Part shown: positions 52,101-60,524 of the stretch, piece after piece | Layout: each line of letters starts with the position of its first letter | Position numbering within the stretch: position 1 is the first letter of the stretch | Assembly (NCBI GenBank): GCA_020912385.1 | Contig: CP087217.1 | Coordinates: 2,046,001-2,110,000 of the forward strand | Length of the DNA stretch: 64,000 bases | Source of the DNA: Neofusicoccum parvum | Taxonomy: Eukaryota > Ascomycota > Dothideomycetes > Botryosphaeriales > Botryosphaeriaceae | Reading direction: 5' to 3' | Position numbers and translations under genes: made by a program | The notes under the pieces: model-generated | Databases searched by the model: none | The model's input: the letters and a program-made list of their open reading frames with translations, nothing else | What the model was told of the DNA's origin: nothing

Positions 52101-52954
52101 TTTGTCAACTGCTTAAGATCAAGAGACGTATCTCAACGGCCTACCACCCCCAAACGGATGGATCAACGGAAAGAATGAACACTGAAGTGGCAAGGAAACT
52201 CGCACTGTTTGTGGATCACTACCAACAAGACTGGGCGGACTGGTTACCGGTTGTTCAGCTAGCCCTCAATGGAAGAACGTCAACAACGACTCAGACAAGC
52301 CCCTTCTTCCTCTCCCACGGGTTCCACCTCGAGCCACTGGAACTGCTTGAGGACATTCAACCCAATGACCCCCACAGGGACTCCCCAGCGGCAAGAGCGG
52401 AGGCAATTGTAGCCAAGATTAAAGAAGTCACGGACTGGGCGCAGATGTCCATGGCAGAGGCTCAACAGGAACAAGAGAGGCAAGCCAACCGGCAAAGAAA
52501 CCCTTCACCTGCGTATAAAGTAGGTGACAAGGTTTGGCTACACCTACGAAACCTGAAGACGGATAGGCCAAGCAAGAAACTCGATGATAAGGCAGCAAAA
52601 TTCACTATCATTGAGGTAGTTGGATCTCACAACTACAAACTGGATATCCCTGGAGCAGTACACAATGTCTTCCACGTAGACCTCCTCCGGCCGGCAGGAA
52701 TGGACCCACTACCAAGCCAAGTACAGGACGACTATCAACCCCCACCAGTCCAAGTGGACGGCCAGGACGAATGGGTAGTAGAGGCAATCCTAGGCGAGAG
52801 AATGGCAAAAAGACCGGGTCAACAAAGGCGCCAATTGCAGTATCAAGTCAAATGGGAAGGGTACGCTCGGCCAACATGGGAACCGGCATCAGCATTGCAG
52901 GACACAGCAGCGCTGGACTCCTACTTAGAGCAAAAGAACCAGCAACGACCATAA
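49172..52954 (+). CDS. pol: Gypsy Pol: protease, RT, RNase H, integrase, chromodomain
   Basis: Open in the -1 frame relative to gag from just after a TGA at 49,169-49,171 to the TAA at 52,952-52,954; there is no ATG near its start, so expression by frameshifting from gag is expected. Order: aspartic protease (LADTGCEFY), RT (FCCDYRALNRITRKDRYPLP, catalytic AYVDDILIF near 50,410), RNase H (LATDSSGYCTGGVL, YDKELLAVVK, LTDHKNLEYF) and integrase with its HHCC zinc finger (HPGRIQT...ARHF...CRNCDVC). The DDE core is visible as VSIDFTGPL, VSDRGTQFVS and PQTDGSTERMN. A C-terminal chromodomain spans about 52,755-52,950 (WVVEAILGER, YQVKWEGYARPTWEP). All catalytic residues are present and no stop interrupts it. 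Confidence 0.95.
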   Translation, partial: DFLPAVGKLKAPVKKRRQELTVEEKQEAQNEWHKQQPKLEQDSLLTSVMINKETFGKALADTGCEFYAVMSHKFAERCNLPRIKISPRTLDGLTPTGWKINEVAWAEVDIGGHHQKRMFFYIVPRLSGCDLMLGSPWMVQEKAVLDQSERTITFKDTGLTVKQDTDLPKSQGKLIGAAAFCHLMRLGKKKGYQIFTASLADINKALQEKPLMDFRSQLPSWVDPKRISLFDKKEAEKLPPHRPGIDHQIELEKDTNGKIPDAPWGPLYNMSRDELLVLRKTLNELLDKGFIRVSNSPAAAPVLFVKKPGGGLRFCCDYRALNRITRKDRYPLPLIQETLNRISKAKWFTKLDVSAAFHRIRIAEGSEWLTAFRTRFGLFEWLVTPFGLANAPSTFQRYINWTLRDFLDDFVSAYVDDILIFTDGTRREHREKVNKVLEKLDAAGLQLDLRKCEFEVQSTKYLGYIIEAGKGIRMDLEKVKAIQEWKAPTTAKGVLGFLGFANFYRRFIKGFSNLVSPLVSLTRKNTVFQWSQEANAAFEKLKKAFITAPVLIQFDPERETILATDSSGYCTGGVLQQFDNDGFLRPVAFFSKKNLPAECNYPIYDKELLAVVKCLRQWDAELKGLHQFKILTDHKNLEYFTTARRLSERQIRWWRELSRFSFIIEYTPGKTNGLADALTRRDQDLPTTDMDERLEQRTAQLLQLMPHGLVLNTGSPEDPEEQEWSNEDSLLSEEAMAVKPRQARPGQQARPGQQAREPPSLEDQWQEALQQDQVLRQLREAVQQGERTFPLEFATKFKVSITECSLDNQGSLLFRGRKWVPDSEPLRTRIIQEMHDSPLSAHPGRIQTVSLVARHFFWPGFVNDIRRFCRNCDVCGRTKVWRDRKQGLLKPLPVPSRQWREVSIDFTGPLPSSNGCEMLMVITDRLGKGVILEACPNTETETIARLFIGCFYRNHGVPAAIVSDRGTQFVSLLWQRICQLLKIKRRISTAYHPQTDGSTERMNTEVARKLALFVDHYQQDWADWLPVVQLALNGRTSTTTQTSPFFLSHGFHLEPLELLEDIQPNDPHRDSPAARAEAIVAKIKEVTDWAQMSMAEAQQEQERQANRQRNPSPAYKVGDKVWLHLRNLKTDRPSKKLDDKAAKFTIIEVVGSHNYKLDIPGAVHNVFHVDLLRPAGMDPLPSQVQDDYQPPPVQVDGQDEWVVEAILGERMAKRPGQQRRQLQYQVKWEGYARPTWEPASALQDTAALDSYLEQKNQQRP
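49190..49196 (+). promoter_or_regulatory. Probable -1 ribosomal frameshift site
   Basis: GGAAAAC immediately before the gag TGA. The -1 frame is open only from 49,172, so a shift to pol must occur in the 28-base overlap 49,172-49,199. Slipping GAA-AAC back by one gives GGA-AAA, keeping partial pairing. It is not a textbook X-XXY-YYZ heptamer. The inverted pair AGCTCCTG (49,201-49,208) and CAGGAGCT (49,223-49,230) just downstream could form a stimulatory stem-loop. Confidence 0.5.
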
Positions 52955-53384
52955 GAACTCTAGTACTAAAATTAGACTGGTAGGTAACTGAACGAGAACT
53001 GGCAGTGAGCAAAAGACAAGCGGTTTGGCCCGGCCGAAGCCGAGCCCGATCCAGGTGACATTGATCCTTCCTGTCACCAGGCAGCGAACTGCGAGACAAC
53101 AGTACTAGGTCACCTGGTCGGGCATTACAGACCACTGGACGGAATCCGCCAGTGCCGGAGAACCCTCTTCCTGTCAACAGACAGGCCCTCAATTCGACAG
53201 CCAGTCGACAAGCCTGTAACAGCCTATCAACTGAGAGATGTCACCACCTCAACGCAACGTACCACCGTCGCATGCTGCCGGTCAGCCAAGTTCCCAACTA
53301 CGCCATATAGCCGTTTAATGTCAAAGTTCTTCGCTTTTTCACCTTATATACCCCTCTATATTCGAAAAAGATCCGCCCCCGCTG

Positions 53385-53395
53385 GGAATTGAACC
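53385..53395 (-). other. tRNA T-arm-like fragment (B box) inside the Gypsy 3' region
   Basis: On the minus strand GGTTCAATTCC matches the tRNA T-loop/B-box consensus except for one G-to-A, followed by CAGCGGGGGCGGATC and a T-rich run (TTTTTC), like the 3' half of a tRNA with a Pol III terminator. No matching 5' half or anticodon arm is found, so it is a fragment rather than a tRNA gene. Confidence 0.4.
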
Positions 53396-53417
53396 CGACA
53401 CCGTCCGAAAACGGAAA

Positions 53418-53450
53418 GAAGGAGGGAGGGGGGAGGGGAAGAGGGGGGGT
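53418..53450 (+). other. Gypsy polypurine tract
   Basis: A run of A and G (gaaggagggagggg... to gggggg) ending 2 bp before the 3' LTR; the expected primer for plus-strand DNA synthesis. It is longer and more G-rich than usual. Confidence 0.75.
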
Positions 53451-53452
53451 GA

Positions 53453-53636
53453 TGTTAGAGTCTAGAGCCTCGAGAGAAGCCTCAGAGGATCATCGGCAGG
53501 TCATGTGATGCCAAGAACTCCTTGTATTTAAGTCGTTCTCTTCTTCTTTCTACTTCTTCTTCTCTCCTTAAGTCTTAGCTTAACGTACATAGCGCAATAA
53601 ACCTTTCAGTGATCATCCTGAGGTTGAGCCCTGACA
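53453..53636 (+). repeat. Gypsy 3' LTR
   Basis: 184 bp, appears identical to the 5' LTR at 47,629-47,812 by eye, which implies recent insertion or gene conversion. Confidence 0.92.
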
Positions 53637-53789
53637 CTAGGATGGAATGAGAGAGCTAGAAATCAATACCTAGGATAATTATAGGACTGCCACAGCAGCC
53701 ACTACTGGTAAGTAGAAAAACAGGAAAAGAAGGGGTAACGCACCTAATATAAAAGAGAGAAGAGGTTTTCTACCTAGGAAAGATTTTCC
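53637..53789 (+). mobile_element. LINE D 3' UTR fragment between two LTRs
   Basis: Contains GGACTGCCACAGCAGCCACTACTGGTAAG and following bases as in the 3' UTR of LINE D (compare 1263-1290 and 59,311-59,340), partly RIP-altered. It is cut off on both sides by Gypsy LTRs. Confidence 0.7.
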
Positions 53790-53973
53790 TGTTAGAGTCT
53801 AGAGCCTCGAGAGAAGCCTCAGAGGATCATCGGCAGGTCATGTGATGCCAAGAACTCCTTGTATTTAAGTCGTTCTCTTCTTCTTTCTACTTCTTCTTCT
53901 CTCCTTAAGTCTTAGCTTAACGTACATAGCGCAATAAACCTTTCAGTGATCATCCTGAGGTTGAGCCCTGACA
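53790..53973 (+). repeat. Third Gypsy LTR (solo)
   Basis: 184 bp, same as the two LTRs of the full element by eye, 153 bp downstream of the 3' LTR and in the same orientation. Flanks tttcc and gttaa do not match. Confidence 0.9.
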
Positions 53974-54361
53974 GTTAACATCTTACTCTCTAGGTAAGAA
54001 AGTAGTATTAGCGCCAAGCCCTTCTATAGGTTAATAGGATTAAGCAGGTCGACCTATAGAAGACTAAGTCTAATTAGACTAAAGTACTTATCTAAGATAA
54101 GATGTCTAAGATATAGAGTTTACTAAGAGTAAATACTTAGTAGGAATATATAGAAAAGAAAAGCCTAAGACCGGCTATTTAACTTCTAACTAGTATCTAG
54201 ATTAGATATATAAGTTCTTTTCTTTCTTTTCTATTTTTTTTCTTTTCTCTTTCTTTTCTCTAGCTTAGAAACTTTAGTTAATTTTAAGAATCTAACTTGT
54301 TCTTCTTAAGTCGTAATAATAAACTTCCCACTTAAAAAGACTAAGAATTATATAAGAACCC
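53974..54361. other. AT-rich RIP tract, left flank of LINE D
   Basis: No gene. AT-rich sequence with a TTTTCTTT-rich patch at 54,208-54,262. It ends in the 13-bp LINE D target tatataagaaccc (54,349-54,361). It is probably the continuation of the minus-oriented damaged LTR or element seen at 59,516-59,870. Confidence 0.5.
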
Positions 54362-54369
54362 ATTGAAAC

Positions 54370-55917
54370 ATGACCTCACCAAAAAATCAACCTCAAGCTA
54401 CGGCAATAGGAGAGGGCCCTAGGAACTCTCCTAGACCTCACGAATCTTATAGCAGCACTCCTAATAGCTGCAGCAGCGCCGTGGTGGAAGGAGAGGACCA
54501 GGAAGAGGGAGGAAACCTCTCCTAGACCACCCCTAACAATCACCCACAACACCTTCCTAAGACTAATAGAGGACCTCAAACCAGTGTGGAATACATCAAT
54601 AGAGCTATTAAGACACTAGACAACCTCAACCAAGCCTTACAGACGCCAGGTGGTGACCTTCCAGCTCTCTCTCCCCAACTAGAAAATTTTTTCAGGATTG
54701 CCAAGACAATCTTCCAGGACTACACTACTACTATCCAAAGGGCCGAGGCCAAGGAACCAGACCTCAAGGACATCCTGGATGAGATCAGGCAGGTGAAGAA
54801 GGCAGTACACCAGCCACTACAGCCTACTATACCTAAATGGTCACAGATTGTAGCCCGGTCCCCCCCAAAAGCCTCTACACCCCCTATCACCACTAAACTC
54901 ACCCTGCACCTCTCTGAACCAGCCACTAGGGAGGCTGTTGCCCTACTCTCAAACCAGGCCATTGTCTAGACAATCCAGGCGGGCAAGAATCCTGCCTGTA
55001 AGAAGGTTCTTGCTGCAAGGAAGCTCCCCAGTGGGGATATTAGGATCTTTGTGCCTGATGCACAAACCAGGGCAGACCTACTCGGAGACCAGGAGTGGAC
55101 AGCTGGGCTAGGCCAGGAGATCCGACCAAATCAGCAGCTGTACTCAGTCCTAGTACATAATGTCCCCCTCAAGGGAATTGATCCTGCTGAGCCACAGGCT
55201 GCCAGCACCCTCCAGGAGCAGAATAGGATACTACACCCTAACCTGCAGATCGCCAAGCTGGCCTGGCTAAAGAAGAAGCAACCTGAAGGGAAGACACACT
55301 CAGCAGTAATCCTTAGCACCACCAACCCAGAGGCAGCCAACCAGCTTATTGAAAAGGGAGTACTCTACAACTTCTCCCTCCATACTGCAGAGTTTTATAG
55401 CCCTGCGTTTACAGTTACCCAGTGCTACAACTACCAGGCCTATGGACACATAGCAAAGCACTGTAGGAAGGAGCCTAGGTGTGGCCAGTGTGCTAGCAGT
55501 CATAACACCAGAGACTGTAATAAGGAGGAAACCCAGTGTGCTAACTGCAACTAAAAGCATACTGTATGGAGTAACTCCTACCCCACCCGTAAGGCAAACC
55601 AGACCAGGGCTACTCAGGCCCGGCTTACAAACCTAGGAGGATATAGAGAGAGGCCCCAGGCTACTTAATAGCAGGTACAGGAAGGCTGGACCCTTGTAAA
55701 GCCTAGAAAGAGACCAAGGGAGGAGGAGCCTAAGAGAGGCCCAGGAAGGCCAAGGGACCTTAGTAGACCCCCTCCACCTAGTCAGCTAACCTTCACTAGC
55801 TTTGGACTACGCAGCTCCCAACATGCGGATGGAGGAAACCCTAGGGAAACCACTCCTACTACTTAAGATAGCACACCCAACCCCATACAGCCTGATACAG
55901 TAATGAATGAAACCTAA
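54370..55917 (+). pseudogene. LINE D ORF1 (nucleic-acid-binding protein)
   Basis: From the ATG at 54370 (MTSPKNQPQATAIGEGPR) to the TAA at 55,915-55,917 in one frame, interrupted by stops such as TAG after GGNLS, TAG at 54,967, TAA after CANCN and two in a row near 55,668; most are obtainable from CAG, CAA or TGG by one transition. The N-terminal part is a helix-rich region (AIKTLDNLNQALQTPGGD). The middle has LYSVLVHNVPLKGID, typical of ORF1 RNA-binding modules. The C-terminus has zinc knuckles (CYNYQAYGHIAKHC, CGQCASSHNTRDC, CANCN). In the first knuckle the expected second cysteine reads Y (CYNY). The end overlaps ORF2 as TAATG. Confidence 0.82.
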
Positions 55918-58900
55918 TGATGGAGACAAATACACTCTCTATCCTACAGTACAACGTAAATAAGAGCAAGGATAAAGTCATACTTCCCCTCTTCAAGGAG
56001 CTAGACCTAAAAACCCACCACATCCTAGCTCTCCAGGAACCCTGGAGGAATCCAAAGATCAAAACCACAGCAAGACACCCAGCTTACCATACAGTCTTCC
56101 CCCAGGAGGGCGAGGCGAGAACCTACTTCCTTATAAGCAAGGCTCTGGCTCCAGAATCATAGCAGGAAACTATATACTCCCCGGACCTCATTACCCTCAC
56201 TATTATCACCAAGTCACGTAGCATCCACATACATAACTACTACAACCCAGTACTACTCTCCCACACCAGCACCTCCCTAGAAACGCTCTCCCTCCTTCCA
56301 GGAGCCCTTGGCAGGCAAGGAGAATATATCCTCCTCGGAGACTTCAACCTACATTACCCCCTCTGGGGAGGCATCACCTCTCCCACACACCACAGCCTTG
56401 CAGACAGCCTGATTGGAATAGCTACAACAGCCAACCTCAACCTTACGCTACCCAGGGGAACTATTACCAGAAGAACCAAGAATAGTAAAAGCACCTTAGA
56501 CCTTATCTTCACCTCTCACTGGCTGGAAGAGAGAATCGTACACTGTAGAATCCCCCTAGAGCTTGAATCCTCCTCTGACCACCTACCCATCCTCACCACG
56601 TTTAACACCGCCCCCACCCTGGTAACCCAACCACCCCCTAGACCTCAGTGGAAGAAAGCGGACTGGGAAAAGGTCAACAGGACGCTCTAGCTCAGGATCC
56701 AAGGCCTAAAGGGCCTCCCATTAGCAACAGTAGAGAACTTAAACTACTTTACTGAACAGCTCCAGAAGATCATCCAAGACACCATCCGAGATACTATCCC
56801 TACTACAAGGCCATCACCCTGGGCTTCTATGCAGTGGATAAAGGAAAGCTCCATACTAGTTCAATAAGCCAGAGGTGCTAGGAGGAAGTGGACTACTACA
56901 GGAAGAGAGGAGGACTGGATCACCTACCAGACTATAGCCAACAGTAAAAAGAGGCAAATCAGAAAGGATAGGACTAAGGCATGGCGCATAATGGTAGCTA
57001 ATATCACCTCAGATTCAAGCGCAGTCTGGAAGCTATTAAAGTGGGCAAGAATAAGGGCACTAGAGCCACCAGCTCCACCCTAGTTTCCCCCCCTAAGGGA
57101 CTCAGATGGGCAGCTACACTATGATACCCTGTCCAAGACAGAAATCATCAGGAACCAGTTTTTCCCCACTCCAAAGGATGCCAACCTCTCAGACCTAGCT
57201 GAATTTACATACCCAGCACCAGTAGAAATACCACAGGACCTTACCGAGGAGCAGGTCCTATATACCATCAAGAGGCTCTCCCCAGACAAAGCTCCTGGGC
57301 CAGACAGGATTATCAACAGGATCCTACAGCAGTGCGCCCAGGTACTAAGTAAACCCATTACAAGGTTATTCCAACAGTGCCTAGTACTCTCCTATCACCC
57401 TAGACAGTTCAAGTGCTCCATCACTGTAGTACTCAGAAAGCCATAAAGGGACGACTACACTAAGGCCAAGTCCTTCAGACCAATCGCACTAATTAACACG
57501 CTGGGGAAACTGCTTGAGAGGATTGTAGTAGATAGAATCTCCCAGGCAACTGAGACACACAGACTACTCCCAGACTTCCAGATGGGAGCCAGAAGGAATA
57601 GATCAGCAGCCACAACTCTCGAACTCCTCACTGAACAGATACACACTATCTGGGCACAGGATCCAGGCCTTGTAGCCTCAGTACTCAGCTTGGACATCTC
57701 AGGAGCCTATGACCATGTCTCCCATAAGCGGCTCCTCCACAACATGAGAGCAGCAAGGCTACCAAGCTGGGTAGAAAGATTCACACACTCCTTCCTACAG
57801 GACAGGTCCACTCAGCTCTCCTTTGGCGACTACATCAGCCTACAGATCTCAACCCCCACTGGGATCCCCCAGGGATCCTCGCTCTCACCAATCCTCTACC
57901 TCTACTTTGCCTCCAACCTCCTTACGGAGCTAAAAAGGGGAAGCACCTTCCCCTTAGGCTTCATAGATAACACTAATATTCTTACCTTTAGTAGGTCAAC
58001 AGAACAAAACTGCAGAGCACTAGAGGAGGCCAACAATACTTGTGAGCAGTGGGCAGCCACCTATGGCTCTACATTCTCCCCAGACAAGTACCACCTTATT
58101 CACTTCACCAGAAGGCCACAAAGATTCAACATGAAGGCCAGGATTTAAATCCCCGGCTTTGAGGGCAACCCTGAACCACAGATTAAGATACTTGGCATCC
58201 ATGTAGACAGCAAGCTCAGGTGGGGACCCCATATCAGGGAGACTACTGCTAAGGCAATAAGGCAATACACCTCTCTCTCCAGACTTACAGCATCTACCTG
58301 GGGAGCCTCCTTTACAAAGGCACGCCACATCTACACTGCAGTAGTAAGACCAGTTCTCACCTATGGCTGTAGGGTGTGGCACTCCCCAGAAGGGACCCCA
58401 GGAGCAAGAAAGACAGCAGCCAAACCCCTGGAAAAAATCTAAAGCCAGTGCCTACACGCCATCTCTGGAGCATATAAGTCAACACCCACCCAAATACTAG
58501 AGCATAAGACTAGGATTGCCCCCCTCTCACTCCACTTGGATGAGCTTACACTGGCACATACAATCAGAAGCAAAAAGGGACCGGTAGCCACAATAGTTGA
58601 GAACACATACAGGGACATCAAGATGATTGCTAGGGCCATACTGAATGCCAAGGGAGCTTCTGGCCCATCTAGGAGAACACTACTAGAGAGAAAACTGGAC
58701 TCCCTCCTTAGCAGCTGCCCCCCTGTAAGTCAAAAATTCCCAGAGCAAACTAGGCTTCGTACGGCAACTAGAGAGCTATGGAAGGAGAGGTGGACAAAGC
58801 AAACTAGACAGGAGAGGAGAAACAAGCCAGTGGCCCAGGGCGCATCCTGGAATCCAAAAATCAGGCAGCTCCACAGTAAACTCACCAAACCACAAAGCAC

Positions 58901-59288
58901 TCTCCTCACCCTGCTACGCACTGAACACATTAGCCTTGAAGACTTTCTCTCTAGGCGCAAGGTACCAGGCCACCCCAGCCCAGCCTGCCCATATGGCTGG
59001 CACAGACAAACACCAAAGCACATCCTCCTGTTCTGCCCACACTTCCAAGAAGGCAGAGCACAGATGCTACAACTAGCAGAAACCACAGACTACCACACCC
59101 TTCTGTCAACAAAGAAAGGGGTCCAAGCAGTAACAAAGTGGTTTCTACACCTAGGGCTGCTAAACCAATTTAGTCTGGCAAGAGAGATGGACCAGGAGGC
59201 CAAGGAGGTCCACCAGGAGAACTACCAGGAGAACCAGGATCTTGACCAGGAGGACCAGCACCAGGACATGGGAGAAAGAGAGAGCTAA
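55917..59288 (+). pseudogene. LINE D ORF2: endonuclease and reverse transcriptase, inactivated
   Basis: Starts at the ATG at 55917 (MMETNTLSILQYNVNKSK), sharing a base with the ORF1 stop. One frame to 59,288 with several in-frame TAG/TAA stops. Endonuclease: ALQEPWRNPK, LLGDFNLHYPLWGG and SSDHLPI. RT: LSPDKAPGPDRI, SFRPIALINTLGKLLER, SLDISGAYDHVS and GIPQGSSLSPILY. The catalytic box reads FIDNTN instead of FIDDTN: codon AAC at 57,969-57,971, a G-to-A change that removes a metal-binding aspartate. No RNase H domain follows. The C-terminus has CPYGWHRQTPKHILLFC and a QEN/QED-rich tail. It cannot support its own movement. Confidence 0.9.
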
Positions 59289-59515
59289 GGTTAACACCTA
59301 GCTAATATAAGGCTGCTATAGTAGCTTCTACCGGTAAGCAGGAAAAACGGAATATGAAGGGGCAACCAACCCAAGAAGAAAGGAGGGGTTTTTCACCTGG
59401 GAGACTAGGTTTTCCCTCTCATGTAAAATATCGCAGATAGCCTACCCCGCATGGACCCGAAAGGGAGCTATATCGGGAAGAAAATGAATTTATCTATCTA
59501 TCTATATAAGAACCC

Positions 59516-59870
59516 TACTAGGTTTATTAGTTTACTCTACTAAGTCTCTATAAACTAATAAACTTCTAGTTTATTAGTTTATAAGCTTCTTATATAATAA
59601 ATATATAAACTACTAGATTATTATAGCTTTTCTATAATATATAAAGTATACTCACTTAGCTAGATACTTAACCCTCTATAGTTAACTTAAAGTAGTAATC
59701 TTATCTATTACTAGTAATAAGTCTTATCATATACATTCTAGTTTTTATATAAATCTCCTACTTCTCTCTTTACTTATCCTTACCCACTCTTATCCTCAAG
59801 GTAAACCCTTCGGTTACCCAACTCCTACCCGACGACTCCGAAGTCGTGTAGTAGAAGGCACTCCGTTACA
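59516..59870 (-). repeat. RIP-damaged LTR, minus orientation
   Basis: On the minus strand it starts TGTAACGGAGTGCCTTCTAC and follows the TGTAACGGAGTGCC-family LTR (GACTTCGGAGTCGTCGGGTAGG, GGTAACCGAAGGG) before turning AT-rich. LINE D is inserted in its distal part. It is opposite in orientation to the copy at 45,923. Confidence 0.68.
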
Positions 59871-60172
59871 CTATCTCCACCGGATTTTTGAACATTTAAT
59901 CTCAAGAATTAAACAAATGTTTGGTTAGTTCACCATCACGTTCTACCCCTATCTCCTCTTTAATATATTAACCGGTCTACTAGCCCGCTAGTTCTACCTT
60001 CTACTCTATTTCCCAAGTATAAATAAAAGATCACCCCGTCTCCTATATGTAACGAACGCTCTAAGTAAAGGAGACACCGTTGACCTTTTCCAATATAACT
60101 ATGTAATATAAACATACAAGTAGTAGAATGGCAATGATAACAGAAAAATATTAGAGTCTATATGTATGAAGG
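59871..60172. other. Spacer before the right-hand Copia
   Basis: AT-rich, no gene. The last five bases (gaagg, 60,168-60,172) should be one copy of the Copia target duplication; the other copy would lie outside the window. Confidence 0.45.
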
Positions 60173-60462
60173 TGTCAACCAGAATCCCCTTATTTCTCAG
60201 GCAGCACTTGTTGTTTAGTTTTAGTTACTACAATCTCTCGAAGATTCTACCGGAGAAGAGGAGGGCATCAATTTGCCACTGTTCATGCCCAATACCCTCG
60301 GATATCACTTCCTCGGATACACTCATTTCCTCGGTTATGTCAGCTCAGATTTATGTATTTAAGGACACTCATTTTTCCTTCACTGAGAAGGACAGGCAGA
60401 AATTCAGTTCTTTCTTCTGACCTCACACAGTTCAGGACCTGAAGTCCACCCACAGTTCAACA
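60173..60462 (+). repeat. Copia 5' LTR (290 bp)
   Basis: TGTCAACC...CAGTTCAACA. These ends match the termini of the shorter LTRs at 13,740-13,936 and 4319-4534 (TGTCAACC, GTTCAACA/GTTCCACA), but the interior differs. It contains a tatttaag motif near 60,355. Confidence 0.8.
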
Positions 60463-60476
60463 GTTATGAGCCCGGC
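60463..60476 (+). other. Primer-binding site matching the anticodon arm of initiator tRNA-Met
   Basis: GTTATGAGCCCGGC begins at the first base after the LTR. It is complementary to the GGGCTCATAAC stretch of the initiator methionine tRNA anticodon stem-loop, not to the tRNA 3' end. Priming by a cleaved half-tRNA is known for Drosophila copia; the same mode is inferred here. Confidence 0.6.
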
Positions 60477-60524
60477 TATCGCATCCAATGCGTAGACCAA
60501 ACAAAGAAACAAGACCATTCAGCT

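Larger units (their letters stand above)
47629..53636 (+). mobile_element. Full-length Ty3/Gypsy chromovirus
   Basis: A 6008-bp element with two 184-bp LTRs that appear identical by eye, an intact gag, an intact pol in the -1 frame ending in a chromodomain, and a polypurine tract before the 3' LTR. The LTR contains tatttaag (possible TATA function) and aataaa. The five bases outside the LTRs do not match (atatt, ctagg), so the ends have been reshuffled by recombination or the target duplication is lost. The sequence is not RIP-damaged although its surroundings are, so it arrived after the RIP episode that marks its flanks. Confidence 0.93.
54362..59502 (+). mobile_element. Full-length but mutated LINE D (Tad1-like, no RNase H)
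   Basis: 5141 bp between the perfect 13-bp duplication tatataagaaccc at 54,349-54,361 and 59,503-59,515. It begins attgaaac just before the ORF1 ATG and ends in (ATCT)n. It contains two overlapping ORFs with in-frame stops. The copies at 752-1449, 46,360-47,090 and 53,637-53,789 belong to the same family. Confidence 0.92.

Noticed and set aside
53371..53450. Complete tRNA gene
   Set aside because: Only T-arm-like and acceptor-like sequence is present; no D-arm, anticodon arm or matching acceptor 5' strand was found.
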